Part shown: positions 37,160 to 48,935 of the stretch, piece after piece
How the letters are laid out: each line of letters starts with the position of its first letter
How positions within the stretch are numbered: the stretch's first letter is position 1
NCBI RefSeq assembly: GCF_963676685.1
Contig: NC_092348.1
Location: 14,110,867 to 14,174,866 of the forward strand
DNA from: Mytilus edulis
Lineage: Eukaryota; Mollusca; Bivalvia; Mytilida; Mytilidae
DNA: 64,000 bases
Direction: 5' to 3'
Notes under the pieces: generated by a model
Databases searched by the model: none
What the model was told of the DNA's origin: nothing
The model's input: the letters and a program-made list of their open reading frames with translations, nothing else
Position numbers and translations under genes: made by a program

Positions 37160-37580
37160 GGTTATTATGACTGAGGAAGAATATCAAATATGATTTCTGA
37201 CACACTTTTGTCATAATGGCCAATTAGCTCATGATGGCGACCGTAAAATTTCTTGAGTGATGAGCTTAAGCTCTTGTCTTAGCAACGTTTGAGAAAGCAG
37301 TATTCCTCGTTCCACAAAATCAACGTACTAAGATAGCTCTAGAGTAACATATCAATTGAGACACATATACTCTATATGCTGGTGCCGCTGGGATGTTGCT
37401 ACATAGAAATGGAAAGTGGACTATAGGAAAATTAAAATCACGGCGTTGTCATAAATGTTGGTATTCAACCTACCATCAGTAGTCATTTCGAGAAAGAGGT
37501 CTAAATATGCAGCATATTTATCTGTGTCGGTAGAATATGCATCTCCTTCCATGCTTGTTGCATCAATCTCAGATGGGTTT
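37160..37580 (-). pseudogene. Decayed reverse-transcriptase C-terminal fragment
   Basis: On the minus strand this reads, with frame changes, DTDKYAAYLDLFLEMTTDGR, then DFNFPIVHFPFLCSNIPAAP, VYVSQLICYSRA and KKFYGRHHELIGHYDKSVSE. I recognise this as the conserved tail of a reverse-transcriptase-containing retroelement protein common in marine invertebrates (the 'FNFPIVxFPF..SNIPAAPAYG VYISQLIRY' region). No catalytic motif is present in the fragment and it has several breaks. Confidence 0.65.
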
Positions 37581-37589
37581 TTTTAAAAA

Positions 37590-38751
37590 CCAATTATTGT
37601 CCCATTTAAGTTGAGAATTGATAACTAGTAGTTTGTATACAAAAACACTAAGCAATTTGAATGGCAGAACTATTTATTATCTGGCGTTTGATGATGGTTG
37701 GAAAGAGTATCAATTATGCATTTAGTTTATTGACTCAATTACTAGTTTTATCAGTGATCAGTTGTATACTGATTAAGTTGGACATACATGGTCTTATTCG
37801 AAATGTCTCTTGTAAAATTACTCTTAAATCATACGACTCGAATCCATCAGCATTATGTTACAGTTGCAGGTTATTAAGTTTTAAACCTTTCCAAATGTTT
37901 GGTATATTAAATTTACTTTTCTCCGAATCGTGGTTGTGGGTTTACCAAACTGCAGTATTGCATATATCATGATCTTCTTAGTATATACCCAAAAACTTCT
38001 GATTCTTGTAACGTGACACTTCAATCGATTCAAATATGTGGTCAAAGCAGGAGATTTCTATAACATCTAATAGATTGATAGATCTGATTCAAGCTTTTAA
38101 TTAATAAATGAAATAATTCATCAGGTGATACGGTTTAAGAGTCGTACACATCTTGTAGAGCAATAATTAATCACGTGATACGGTTTAAAAGTCGTACATA
38201 TCTTAAAGGGTGTTGGCTATTATAAAAGTAATAATCATGACGTAGTTTTTAAAGACAACAACAAATCAATTAAAAAATTAGGATTGCAGCTGTGTTATTT
38301 TTATATATATATGATTGTTTCAAATTATATATCTTTTGGCGTTTTCTCTGTCTTTTCCTTGCCGAAATAATAGTACAGAAACTGAGATTTAGCACATTTA
38401 ACACATTTTGACTGGATTGATGATTAATGGGATGAAAACAAATAAATACGTCTAATACTCATTTTTGAAATAACCTGAACTATTAGTATTAAATGTTATC
38501 AAACTGTTATCTATTGTTGAAAACTTTTTAGGTTGACTGATCAGGTTAAGGACGTTTGGTGTTTGATCAGCTTGATGAGATCATTCACTTTAAAAATGTC
38601 CTAAGAATAACGGGAAAAAACCCGAAGCAGAATTTTGTGCATTTAGCTGAACAATTTCTTCGAACATTGGCATATTATGTCCCGTCGTATAATAGTTGTC
38701 ATATTTACTGTGAATGACCCTGTTGTTGTTTGTTGATAAGTTCATGAGGTT
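37590..38751. other. Intergenic, nothing firm
   Basis: AT-rich. A direct repeat 'atcacgtgatacggtttaa' / 'atcaggtgatacggtttaag' of about 65 bp occurs around 38120-38205. The open frame at 37661-37972 has no domain and is probably chance. Confidence 0.4.
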
Positions 38752-38869
38752 TTCTCAGTTTTGACACATATTAGACCGTTTGTTTTCCTGTTTAAATTGT
38801 TTTACACTAGTCTGTTTGGGGCCCTTTAGAGCTTATTGTTCGGTGTGGTCCAAGGCTTCGTATTAAAAA

Positions 38870-39083
38870 AGAGGGACGAAAGATACCAGAGGGACAGTCA
38901 AACTCATAAATCGACAATAACCTGACAACGCCATGGCTCAAAATGAAAAAAGGACAAACAGACAAACAATAGTACACATAACACAACATAGAAAGGTAAA
39001 GAATAAACAACACGAACCCCACCAAAAACTAGGGGTGATCTCAGGTGCTCCGGAAGGGTAAGCAGATCCTGCTCCACAACGTC
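38870..39083 (+). repeat. Mussel repeat ('agagggacgaaagataccag' family)
   Basis: Carries the familiar order 'agagggacgaaagataccag', 'gacaacgccatggctcaaaa', 'acacaacatagaaaggtaaa', 'aactaggggtgatctcaggt', 'gctccggaagggtaagcag'. The duplicate is at 57700-57905. The minus-strand 72-residue open frames here are shadows of this repeat. Confidence 0.75.
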
Positions 39084-39432
39084 ATAACTTTGACCTATAA
39101 TTGTTTACGTTTTCCACATTGAATACAACTGAGCATGTAACGAGATTAAACTAGATTTTTGGGTTTTAACCCTATTTTTCGATTTCAAAGAATGATATGA
39201 AAAAAGATAGACCCCTACATACAAAAATGATTTATGCAAGCTTTTCTTCATTGCTGTATCTTTTTCAAATAAAAGATCAAAGATTGAACAGTGTCATTTT
39301 TTTTCTCAATGGGTCCAAAATGTAACGGTCCGCATGGTGTGACGTCATATATGGACGTACAAGTTTCATCCAAATACTGACTACAATCCACACATTTTAG
39401 ACAAGACGTCTAGTTGTCAATTTTTCTGGCAT

Positions 39433-39636
39433 ATGAAATGCGACCTTGAAAACGAACTGGCAGCAAGAGGATTAAGCATGTCCTATTACAAAGCAAAAAA
39501 CAGTATCGATAAGACTGAGGATCATCAGATATATAAAACAATAAATACCGAACTCCAGGGTAAATTGAAAAGGTGTGGGATCCTAAAAACCTTACATCAA
39601 ACGGAAGACTTTCTCTGCCAACTAAACAAATGGTGA
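39433..39636 (+). CDS. Short protein-like frame, possible exon or TE fragment
   Basis: 67 codons from ATG, charged and helical-looking (MKCDLENELAARGLSMSYY through FLCQLNKW). The second duplicon copy (58261-58465) preserves most of it but has a stop and frame change after GKLKRCGIL. No known domain; it is probably a decayed element or gene fragment. Confidence 0.25.
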   Translation: MKCDLENELAARGLSMSYYKAKNSIDKTEDHQIYKTINTELQGKLKRCGILKTLHQTEDFLCQLNKW

Positions 39637-40504
39637 ACAACTCTCATATTCATGACTTTGCCTGCATTTTGTGGTAAATATGGTATGTTAAACTTGGATT
39701 GCATGCACTAAGTCGGAAATGTGACAGTTGTTTTTTACTTTCTAGACTTTTATGCAATGTTTACTAAATGCTCAAGATTTTCTGAATCAAAGAAGGATAA
39801 TCATAGCTTTGAAGGCAAACCATTTCGGAATTTTTTAGTCTTCAATGCTAGTCGTACAATTTTGAACTTTTGATTCGAACGTCTCTTAGAAACTTTTGTA
39901 GGAGAAACGCGAGACTGGCTATAAAAAAGCAAGGCATCTTTGGTGAGTTGTTTTTATGTACCATCTGTAAATGAAATGTGTTTTCGAAACGTAAAAAGAT
40001 ATTCTCAAGGTTACACATTTAAACATTTATTCGTGGTTTCTAGCTTTTCAAACGTAATCACACATTAGTTTCTATGAAAAAATGTCCATTTGAGTCTTTC
40101 GTCAATTAAATATTACCATAAAAAAAATCAAACCTTCAAAAAAGAAATATAGAGACCAACGGGTCTTAAGGTAACCAAAGCTTTATAAGACAGAGGCAGA
40201 AAATAAGAAAAAAGAGTATTGTCTATAAAAAATATTGGAAGTTACATCAGTTTATTTGGAAAATATGTGTAAACTTTTGTTTTTCATAAATATTTTTTAA
40301 AACTGCTGTCGAAGATTCTTCATGAAATGAACCTTTTACTCTGGAAATGTATTATAACGCTTCAAAATGTGTGTGGTTGAAATCAGTAAGCCGACTTCTT
40401 AATGAAATTAAACAACGAGGAATGAACGAAAGTTTATTTAAGCACAACGTTTTGGAATTTTGGATCACCAATACTCTTCAACTTCGTACTTGCTTGACTA
40501 ACTA

Positions 40505-40570
40505 CTAGTATATTGATCTGAGCGTCACTGATGAGTCTTATGTAGACGAAACGCGCGTCTTAGCATTTCG
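40505..40570 (+). repeat. Mussel repeat ('tcttatgtagacgaaacgcg' family)
   Basis: Core 'gatctgagcgtcactgatgag' followed by 'tcttatgtagacgaaacgcg'. Further copies lie at 42200-42250, 59345-59400 and 60818-60868, the last two in the second duplicon. It is embedded in a larger composite that also carries 'accaagtcaggaagatagca' and 'gactttctgttttgaatttt' segments. Confidence 0.7.
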
Positions 40571-41105
40571 AAATGTACTATTATATTGTTTATTTATGTA
40601 TTTCTCCGTCCTGAATTTTGTTGCATTTATTTGTACTGTAGTCCTGTCATGTAATGTTGTAATTTTAGTGTTATATTTAACATTGCTATAAAAGCGCGAG
40701 GTTTGGCTAACCACAATACCAGGTTAAACTCCCAACTTTTTCTTAAAATGTTCTGAACCAAGTCAGGAAGATAGCAGTTGTTATCTTATAGTTCTCTTCT
40801 GTGTGTGTTGCATTGTAATTTTTTTTTTGTTGAACTTCAGGTTCGTTGTTTTTCTCTGATAGTTTATATGTTTCCTTCAGTTTAAGTTTGTAACCTGGTT
40901 TGTTTTCTCTCTATCGATTTATGACTTTCGAACCGCGGTATACAACTGTTGCCTTTATTTATACAATTTTATTAACAAATAAATACAAGAACAATATTTT
41001 TTGTTCTATGATTGTAGTATGAATTTAAAGAAGTAAGTGTAAATCTTTATGAACGATTTGTTTTAATGTGGTAGTAGTGGCTTAAAGCATATTAGGACAG
41101 TGACT

Positions 41106-41343
41106 AATAAAATTGAGAATGGAAATGGGGAATGTGTCAAAGAGACAACAACCCGACCAAATAAAAAACAACAGCAGAGGGTCACCAACAGGTCTTCAAT
41201 GTAGCGAGAAATTCCCGCACCCGGAGGCGTCTTTCAGCTGGCCCCTAAACAAATATATACTAGTCCAGTGATAATGAACGCCATACTAATTTCCAAATTG
41301 TACACAAGAAACTAAAATTAAAATAATACAAGACTAACAAAGT
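41106..41343 (-). mobile_element. Interspersed repeat inserted only in duplicon copy 1
   Basis: About 240 bp belonging to the family at 6003-6262, in opposite orientation; it contains 'gcgagaaattcccgcacccg' and 'gaggcgtctttcagctggcc'. Duplicon 2 at 59940-59955 runs uninterrupted ('gacagtgactgtatattac'). I could not settle a target-site duplication. Confidence 0.75.
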
Positions 41344-43265
41344 GTATATTACAAAGCTTCAAGACTGTGTTTTAGAACGACTGCAGTATACATTTCAATA
41401 AAAAGGCTATCCTCCAACTAAATTCCCTTCCCACTAGTTATATGTAGAGAAAGAACGGTGGTTTGATTAGTCTAAGGCACGGCAAAACATTGACAAAATA
41501 TCAGAGTATTTTTTTTTACTTTAATGCACAGAAAATAAGCATACAAAAATATATATATAATATAAGCATTACAAAAGAGAAAGGGTAATCACATATTTAC
41601 ATCAGTTAATATTTTCATAATTCGGTAATGTGTTAACCGTAAACGGCATTTGGCAAGACATTTTTTTACCATTATTCGTAATGAAAGTACACTCATTACC
41701 ACCCTCATGCACTTGGCGTCATTCTCAAAACCGAACAACTCTCACAAAGCGTAATGATATTTTTTGCTAATTTTATTTCATTTCTTATTCTAAACAATGA
41801 AATGGCAGTATTATATTATACACCTAGAAATAAATAGTAAATTCTAGGTTTAATGAAATCAATAGCAATCTCATGTTATATCAGACTTCTTTGATGCTAT
41901 CGATATCAGCCTGCTTGCAGACTTCATCAATTTTTATGGCGTCATGTAATTGATTCAAGTCGCGGTTTCAAAGGTTTTATTTGGCCCTTCATATGGCCCA
42001 GCTTTTAAACCAGATTCGATCCGTAATTTTCTACATAAGAAAATGCTTGTACCAAGTCAGGAATATGGCAGTTTTTATTCATTCGTTTAATGTGTTTTAG
42101 TATTAGAATAGATTACCTTAGCCGTATTTGACACAACTTTTTGGAATTTTGGGTCCTTAAAGCCCTTCAACTTTGTACTTGTTTGGCTTTATAACTGTTT
42201 TGATCTGAGCGTCACTGATGAGTCTTATGTAGACGAAACGCGCTTCTGGCGTATTAAATTCTAATCCTGGTACCTTTGATAACTATTAGTTCTATATTTT
42301 TCCGTTTGACTAGGGACTTTCTGTTTTGAATTTTCCTCCGAGTTCAGTATTTTTGTGATTTTACTTTTTTGTTTATGTATGGCGTCATGTCGTGTAAACA
42401 CGTTTACTTTGGGTATATAATAAACTTAGGCGGCAGTAGTTTATCCATGTTCAAATCAAATAACGTCATGCATCCTGGGCGTTTTTCTGGACTAACCTTT
42501 AACAGGAACTCTCAAAGCCAAATATTTGAAGTAAAGGATGAATAGTTAAACAGTTATATAACTCAGAAAGACGTAATATATATCCAACATTCATCTGAGA
42601 CCAACTTTGATTGAGGGAATTGAAACCTTAGTTTCTTTACAATTTGTTAATCGATTAGGTAGTGAATACGAAAAACGAAAAAAACTATAAAAGGTGCGTC
42701 GGCTGGGTATCAAAGGTATATAATAATCTTTATCATAGTTCCATTAACCTCAATATGCTTTTTTCGTCTGGAGCCTGGAGCACCTAAAAGCAACCCAAGT
42801 CTTTAGTTCCTGAATGTTAAGCTTTCTGTATATCGTTGTTCGTCTCTTCATCCTTTTTTGTTTTTTAGTCCTGACTTTCTTAGCTTGTTTTCAATTTGTA
42901 AGGTCGAATATCATAAGGGTATCTTTTGTTTCCCTTTTTCAAAAGTGTCAATGCGTATCGAATGTATACAAGATAAATTAACATGGAAAAAGCCCCCCAA
43001 AAATCTTGAAACAGTAAAAACAATCCCTATATTAAATAAGGAATAAACAAATTATTTTTGTCTCCACAAACACGTGTTTGAGTTAAAAGCAATCCATATG
43101 CGAAGAGAACAAATTATACCTACAAATAAACAAACACATGCAACATGAAAGTGTTTTAGATTATTTTGTACCACATTTTAAATACGAAACATTGATCAAA
43201 ATTTTTCGAAAGTGCCTTTTATCAGAGAAATACAATGAATCTGAATCATGGACATAACAACACTT

Positions 43266-43372
43266 TTTACAATATAGACGTAGAGTTCATATCTATTCAT
43301 TTTACAATATAAACGTAGAGTTCATATCTATTCATTTTACAATATAGACGTAGAGTTCATATCTATTCATTT
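43266..43372. repeat. 35-bp tandem repeat, 3 units
   Basis: Unit 'ttacaatatagacgtagag' followed by 'ttcatatctattcatt', period 35. Starts of 'acaatat' fall at 43269, 43304 and 43339. The unit alternates agacg/aaacg. Confidence 0.9.
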
Positions 43373-44277
43373 CAAAGACGAAAATGTGATCAGGAATGTG
43401 AAGAAATTAAACATTTTTCGATATGTTAGTGATATACAATGAACATCTGGAAAAAGCACATAAACTTAGAATTGTATAATAAAAAAAAACTTTTAACAAA
43501 GATGACGTCATATTATTATGTCGAACATAAACAATCTAACTACTTGTTAAACAAAAAAGGCTCATTACTAACAAACAAAATAGAAATGAAGAAGAAATAA
43601 CAAAAATATGTTTGCAAACAATAATAAAATAAAACAATGTCTTTTCTTTCCTAATATAGATTTAAACTTTATTTCCATACATTGTTCTCTTAATGCACTT
43701 AACCTCAATACTACCTACTTGACAATTTTAATGTATGTTCTGCCTCCTTAACATGTAAAATGTGATTTTAAAAAGTACCATTGTTTCAGTTGGTAAACAG
43801 TCTGAACGTGCATGTAAGTCGTAATTTCTGGGCAACAATAATAAAAAAAAAAAAAGAATGTTACGCAAGAGATGCGGATCTAGGAGTGTGTTTCGGGTTT
43901 ATAACTCCCTTTGTTGGGACCATCAATACATTTTAGTGGGCACATATATATATATTTGGAACCCCTCCCTTTAAAAATGGCTGGATCCGCCCCTGTATAA
44001 CCAGACTATAAATATAGAAATCTAACTGTTTCTGTAATTAAAAACTCTTTACTAGATAAAATTGTGATTTTTCTGTATACCCAAATAATTTCTTTAATTC
44101 TCAATAAAAAATTACATAATATCATATCACTTTAAAGAAATTAAGTAAAAACAAAAAAAGAGTGTACGCGTTTAACATGTCTTTGCTGGCTGTTAGAAAT
44201 ACAATTACCATAAGCATGCATTTTGCATTTCGATAATTTACTTAGCTGAAGTAAGGTGACTTAAAACAAGAACAGTT

Positions 44278-44694
44278 TTACACTTCGTCGGATATTGAAA
44301 CTTTGTCTTGTATCATTCTGTCATCGCTGACATCAGTAGTCATGGGTTTTCTTTCATCGCTGACATCAGTAGTCTCGGTTTTTCTTCCATTTTTTGAACT
44401 CATTTCTTCACCCACACACGAATCAATTTGCACTTGTCTTGATTCTGTGTTCTGTGTCATTTCGGAACCAGATGATGTGCTCCTAAAGCTTCCCGTTAAG
44501 CTTACTAGACGTCTCAAGGCCGATCCTCCTCGGGATTTTTCGACCAAATGGACAAATCGTTTGAGCATCTCATGTCTGAATAAAAGATAAACCCAGGGGT
44601 CAAGGACTTGGTTCCAGCTTGCAAGGATTAAGGCATTCAAGTCTGCTTTATTGTTACGTTTAACAGTACGGCTTTGGTTGATGATTAGTCTTAT
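44278..44694 (-). CDS. Prostanoid-receptor-like GPCR, last exon (TM7 and C-tail)
   Basis: Begins after a good acceptor (AAATTTCAG, reading minus) with IRLIINQSRTVKRNNKADLN, then TM7 LILASWNQVLDPWVYLLF, helix 8 and a Ser/Thr-rich tail ending VSISDEV. 139 codons including the stop. DPWVY instead of NPxxY is the hallmark of prostanoid receptors. The TM7 Arg of vertebrate prostanoid receptors (the third residue before Ala-Ser in the IRIAS-type motif, counting Arg itself) is Ile in the LILAS of this exon. The tail carries an 11-codon tandem repeat around TTDVSD(E/D)R. Its phase-0 start fits both upstream exons at 45439 and 48066. Confidence 0.88.
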   Translation of the reverse strand: MRLIINQSRTVKRNNKADLNALILASWNQVLDPWVYLLFRHEMLKRFVHLVEKSRGGSALRRLVSLTGSFRSTSSGSEMTQNTESRQVQIDSCVGEEMSSKNGRKTETTDVSDERKPMTTDVSDDRMIQDKVSISDEV

Positions 44695-45438
44695 CTGAAA
44701 TTTAAATATTGTAATATCTTGTTCAGTACTATGCAAAATATAAGAGTAAATTTCGCCTCCACAATCCGAGGAATACATAAATTTTAAATGTAATGCATTC
44801 GACGAAATTATATATATATATATATAATGAATCTAGTCAAAAGTTGTAGATTTCATATAATATTTCACAAATATTTTACTTGATAATGAATATGTTTTTT
44901 TCGCTTAAAAAGTAAGACAAAATATATTCAACCTTTTATTTTTATTACGCCTCTGAAATCTTCTCACTGTGAAATCAATTTAAATTTTAAAAAAATGCAA
45001 ACATTAGTGACATTTTATAGTGGCAATAACACCATTTCGAAGGGGGAAATCGAGAGTAAATTTCAAGTTTAACATGAAATTTCGTTTTTATATTGTTTAA
45101 TTGAATTAACTATGCACAAACCATATGTTTTAGTTACATCAACCAATCTTTGGATTCAATACCTCATTTTGAAACGGTTTCACTTATTCTATTATGTAGC
45201 TTTTAATTTTTATTTTTTTATTAAATGTCGCCTTTCATTCCTTTCAACCTTGAGATGATCCAGATGAAGGTGAAATGTATGTAAAGATAGTTGCATGAAT
45301 GTATATGATTTCTGAAAATCAGATTTCATCCTTACATGTTGCGGTCATTTTTCAGAAATGTGTCACAATATATATAACGACATATTTTGTATCGGTATTG
45401 AAAATAAAACTTATAGATAAATGTGATTAAACCCTTAC

Positions 45439-46266
45439 CATAAACGGTGCCCAGCAAATGGTAAATACAAGAAATATCGCTACTAAGAAAAAAGTTATAA
45501 AAATGTCTTTTCTAGATCTTGATTTTTTGCTCGTTATACTTCCGCGTCTAGCAGCACTTCTTCTCCCGGAGATAATTCCTATAATTACACGGCAATTCAG
45601 TATAGCCGTCACAAAAATGGTAAAAAGTCCTAGTACTGAATAAAAATATCCATATATTTGGTCTTCAACTTCGTGACCAAAGAAATTAAAAAAGCACCAT
45701 GAAGTTGGAAAGTGTACGACGTTTTCTCCAAGGCCAAACACAGGCAATACAGCTATAAGAACGGAAAAACTCCATATTCCAAATATAGAACAATTAACTA
45801 TAGTATATCTATCAATAGTATTATATTTGAATGGATGAATAATGGCAAAATATCGGTCCAAAGCCATGGCACCAACCAAAAGAACTGTTGCTAGTCCGGC
45901 AAATATCATCATGAACGCCATGTAATGGCATAACGGTACACTCTCCCATAATCTAAGTTTTCCAGAAAAGACGGCAAAAACCACAGGGGTTGTTGTGATA
46001 AGACCAAATAGATCCGTAAAAGCTAAGGCTATGACAAATCTGTAAAACACTCCCCATCTGTGTCGTTTTTTAGTTCGAAATAAAACACAAACAGCAAGGA
46101 TGTTGCCAATTACGCCAAGTGTAAATGATACTACGGACATGGGTGGAATCCGCGGGATCCATCCGACGCCTTTACCGAGCCTCGATGTTGTACCATTTTC
46201 GGTTGTGTTAAAAAAATGCGTAACATCGGAAGGATCCAAGGTAAACGGGGTTACTGTTTCACCCAT
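45439..46266 (-). CDS. Prostanoid-receptor-like GPCR, first coding exon A (N-terminus to TM6)
   Basis: 276 codons from ATG 46266. The extracellular N-terminus has N-glycosylation sequons (NTT, NGT). TM1 has GNILAV, TM2 ALAFTDLFG; the TM3 end is ALDRYFAI. ECL2 is GENVVHFPTSWCFF, matching the conserved prostanoid-receptor second loop (Trp-Cys-Phe). A basic third loop (SGRRSAARRGSITSKKSRSR) follows, then TM6 with CWAPFM. It ends at ATG|GTAAGG, phase 0, so TM7 must come from another exon, the nearest being 44278-44694 after a 744-bp intron. The joined product is 414 residues, normal for the family. Most like EP4/EP2-type receptors by eye. Ligand unknown. Confidence 0.9.
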
Positions 46267-48065
46267 GTTCTTTTAACAAATGTAATTGCGGTTAACTGTT
46301 TTTTTTACTTATATTGTTAAAGAATTGTTTTCGTCAAACCTTTGTTATATTAATCCTTGCGGAAGCATCTTATCGAAAGGAAACTGCAACTCACTTGTTC
46401 AAGATATCTTGTATTGTAACTGAACTGATTTATTTCCTTAGTATTAACTTGTTAACATGACGTATAATCGCAGAATATATTTCTTATTGCAAGACAAATT
46501 TAACTTGAATAACAAAATCCAAAACACATTTTAGTAAACATGAAATTCATTTGCAAAACGATTTGCTTATTTTGAAATAATATACATTACCAAGGAAACA
46601 AGCTACATCGGTAATTATAATAAAATAATCGTTGCTTTTTTTCCTAAATGCACAATGAGCATGTTGGTCATAACTAACTACAATATACTCACTAAGACGG
46701 ATTAATGCTTTACTTCGATTAATGTGATCTACTTTATCACATATAAATTCACATGGAATTTACTATTTATGCAACTTTTATAACTATTTAAGAAGCTACC
46801 TTTTAAAAACTGTAATGGGCAATTTCAAAAAAGAAATGCCCCAAAATACAGAATGGAAGTTTATTCGTAGACCATGAAGGAATGTAGTGAAATCTAGTAC
46901 TTTTGTCTAACAATTGGCGCATGTCACAAAGGACTGTGGACGACTTTACTAAATCGTTTTCTTTATTAGCCATTTACGTTGTTGGCTTAAGGAGTCTATG
47001 CATGAAGTACTCACATACCGTGCCAAATGCAAAGCCCATATGTACTGAGTAAATTGGATGAAACTAAAAATGTAAAACAGACGTTGAATGTATTCTTTAC
47101 TTTTTCAGTATCATTATCAGAATTGTCACTGATGTTCTTAAGTTTTGACATTATTTTCCTGCAGAATTCGATCAAATTTTATTTTATATGTATAAACCTT
47201 TTAAATTTGTATGGTTTTTGAAACAGACATTACAAAATCGAATATGCAAATTATTTGCAGAACCACATCAGTTTTGTCAGTGGCATTTGAAACTGCTGGC
47301 CCCGTACAATCAATTACCGAAAGTCATTATAGAAAAGTCACCCATCAGATAATATAAGTGTCCACACCTTTGCAATAAGAATATAACAATATATATAGTT
47401 AAGTAAGTACATACGGAAGTAAGTTCATTTTGTTGAATAGAGAAATAATGATGAATACATTTTAAATAAACACACTTGCTAGTTATACTTACAGGTGCAT
47501 AAGAATGTCGTTATAAAATTATACATCAGGTCGTTTGTTTTTCCGTTTGAATTATTTTATATTTGTCATTTCGTAGCATGATTTGAAAGCTGACTCTGTG
47601 GTATTGGTTTTGCTCTTTTTTGAAGGCCGTATTGTGACCTTTAATTGATAGCTTATATGTCATTTGGTTTCTGTCGGAGGTTTGTCTAATAGAGGTATGT
47701 CATACTATTATTTCAAGATTGTACACTTCGTCAAAGCTTTACATTATTCTAAGAAATGAAATATATGTACTTTCCCCGAAACACAATAACATTAAACACC
47801 AGGAAAATAATGTAAAAATTTTGTTTGATTCAAGACCGAACCTTAGGCATAGTGGAAATTAGGCCGGTAGGTGCGAGATTGTGATCTATGAATTTTTCGG
47901 TGAATTTTATAATTGGAATGGGCTTTCAACGCAACAGTTACAGGAAAGATTATTTTTCATCAGAGTTATTTTTTTCAGTAACAACTCAACTAGATTGTCA
48001 ATACTGTTGACTTCAATCTTCCTTAATATAAAGCTTGGAATATAATTTTTTGATTTTTAACCTAC
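46267..48065. other. Spacer between the two receptor first exons; no TM7 exon found
   Basis: I looked on the minus strand for a second TM7 exon (SWNQ..DPWVY) and saw none. The only recognisable repeat is a decayed mussel repeat at about 47525-47700 ('gtttgtttttccgtttgaat'). Confidence 0.55.
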
Positions 48066-48935
48066 CATAAATGGCGCCCAGCAGACGGCAAACACTAGAA
48101 CTATTGCAACTAAAAACACGGACATAGAAATGTCTTTTCTGGATCGTGATTTTTTGTTCGATATACTTCCACGTCTTGATACACTTCTTCTTCCAGAAAT
48201 AAGACCTACAATCACCAGCAAATTCATTATAGCCGTCAAACAAATTATACCAAGTCCTAGTATGGAATAAAGATATCCATATATTTTGTCTTCTACTCTG
48301 TCACCAAAGAAATTATAAAAGCACCACGACTTGGGATAGTGTACAACGTTTTCACCTAGACCCATTATAGGCAGTACAGACATAAGTACAGAAAAAAGCC
48401 ATATTCCAGATATAACCAAATTAACAATAAAGTCTTTTTTAACAGAATTATATTTGAATGGATGAAGTACCGCAAAATATCTGTCCAAAGCCATGGCACC
48501 AACTATAAGAACTGTTGCTAGTCCGGCAAATATCATCATGAAGGCCATGTAGTTGCATAATGATTCACTCGTTTTCAAACAAACTTTTCCAGAAAAGGCG
48601 GCAAAAACTACAGGGGATGTTGTTATAATTCCAAACAAGTCAGTAAAGGCTAATGTCACTACAAGTCTATGAAACACACCTAGCCTGCGGCGTTTTCGAG
48701 ATCGAAATATGACGCAAATTGCAAGAATATTCCCAATTACTCCAAGCACAAAGGATACTACGGACACAATGGGAACACGCTGACTCAATCCGACGCATTT
48801 CGTTGGTGGCAGCACTATAGCATTATCTGTCGCGTTTAGAAGTGTCTGCAAAGTTGAACGACCCAGTATAGTGATGGCATTGGACACAATGGTGGTATTC
48901 ATTTCAGTTTCAACAGATGTATTTGTGGTATCCAT
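48066..48935 (-). CDS. Prostanoid-receptor-like GPCR, first coding exon B (N-terminus to TM6)
   Basis: 290 codons from ATG 48935, a paralogue of exon A with a longer, Thr/Asn-rich N-terminus (several N-x-T sequons). Shared landmarks: GNILAICVIFR, LAFTDLFGIITTSPVV, GAMALDRYFAVLHPFKY, GENVVHYPKSWCFYNFFG, GRRSVSRRGSISNKKSRSRK and CWAPFM. It ends at ATG|GTAGGT, phase 0, at exactly the same residue as exon A. Conservation through all six helices with no stop argues for function. No TM7 exon follows before exon A, so it either splices over exon A to 44694 or is an orphan. Confidence 0.88.

Larger units (their letters stand above)
38752..44958. repeat. Segmental duplication, copy 1 (includes the receptor TM7 exon)
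   Basis: 6.2 kb nearly identical to 57582-64000, with the same order throughout and scattered substitutions and small indels. Copy 1 alone carries an interspersed repeat at about 41106-41343. It has three 35-bp units at 43266-43372 where copy 2 has five, and lacks the foldback insertion present in copy 2. The offset grows from 18830 at the left end to 19042 at the right. It is built largely from older mussel repeats. Confidence 0.92.

Noticed and set aside
44303-44590. 95-codon plus-strand frame opposite the receptor tail (and its copy at 63343-63630)
   Set aside because: It is the antisense of a clearly coding TM7/C-tail exon; its conservation follows from the real gene.
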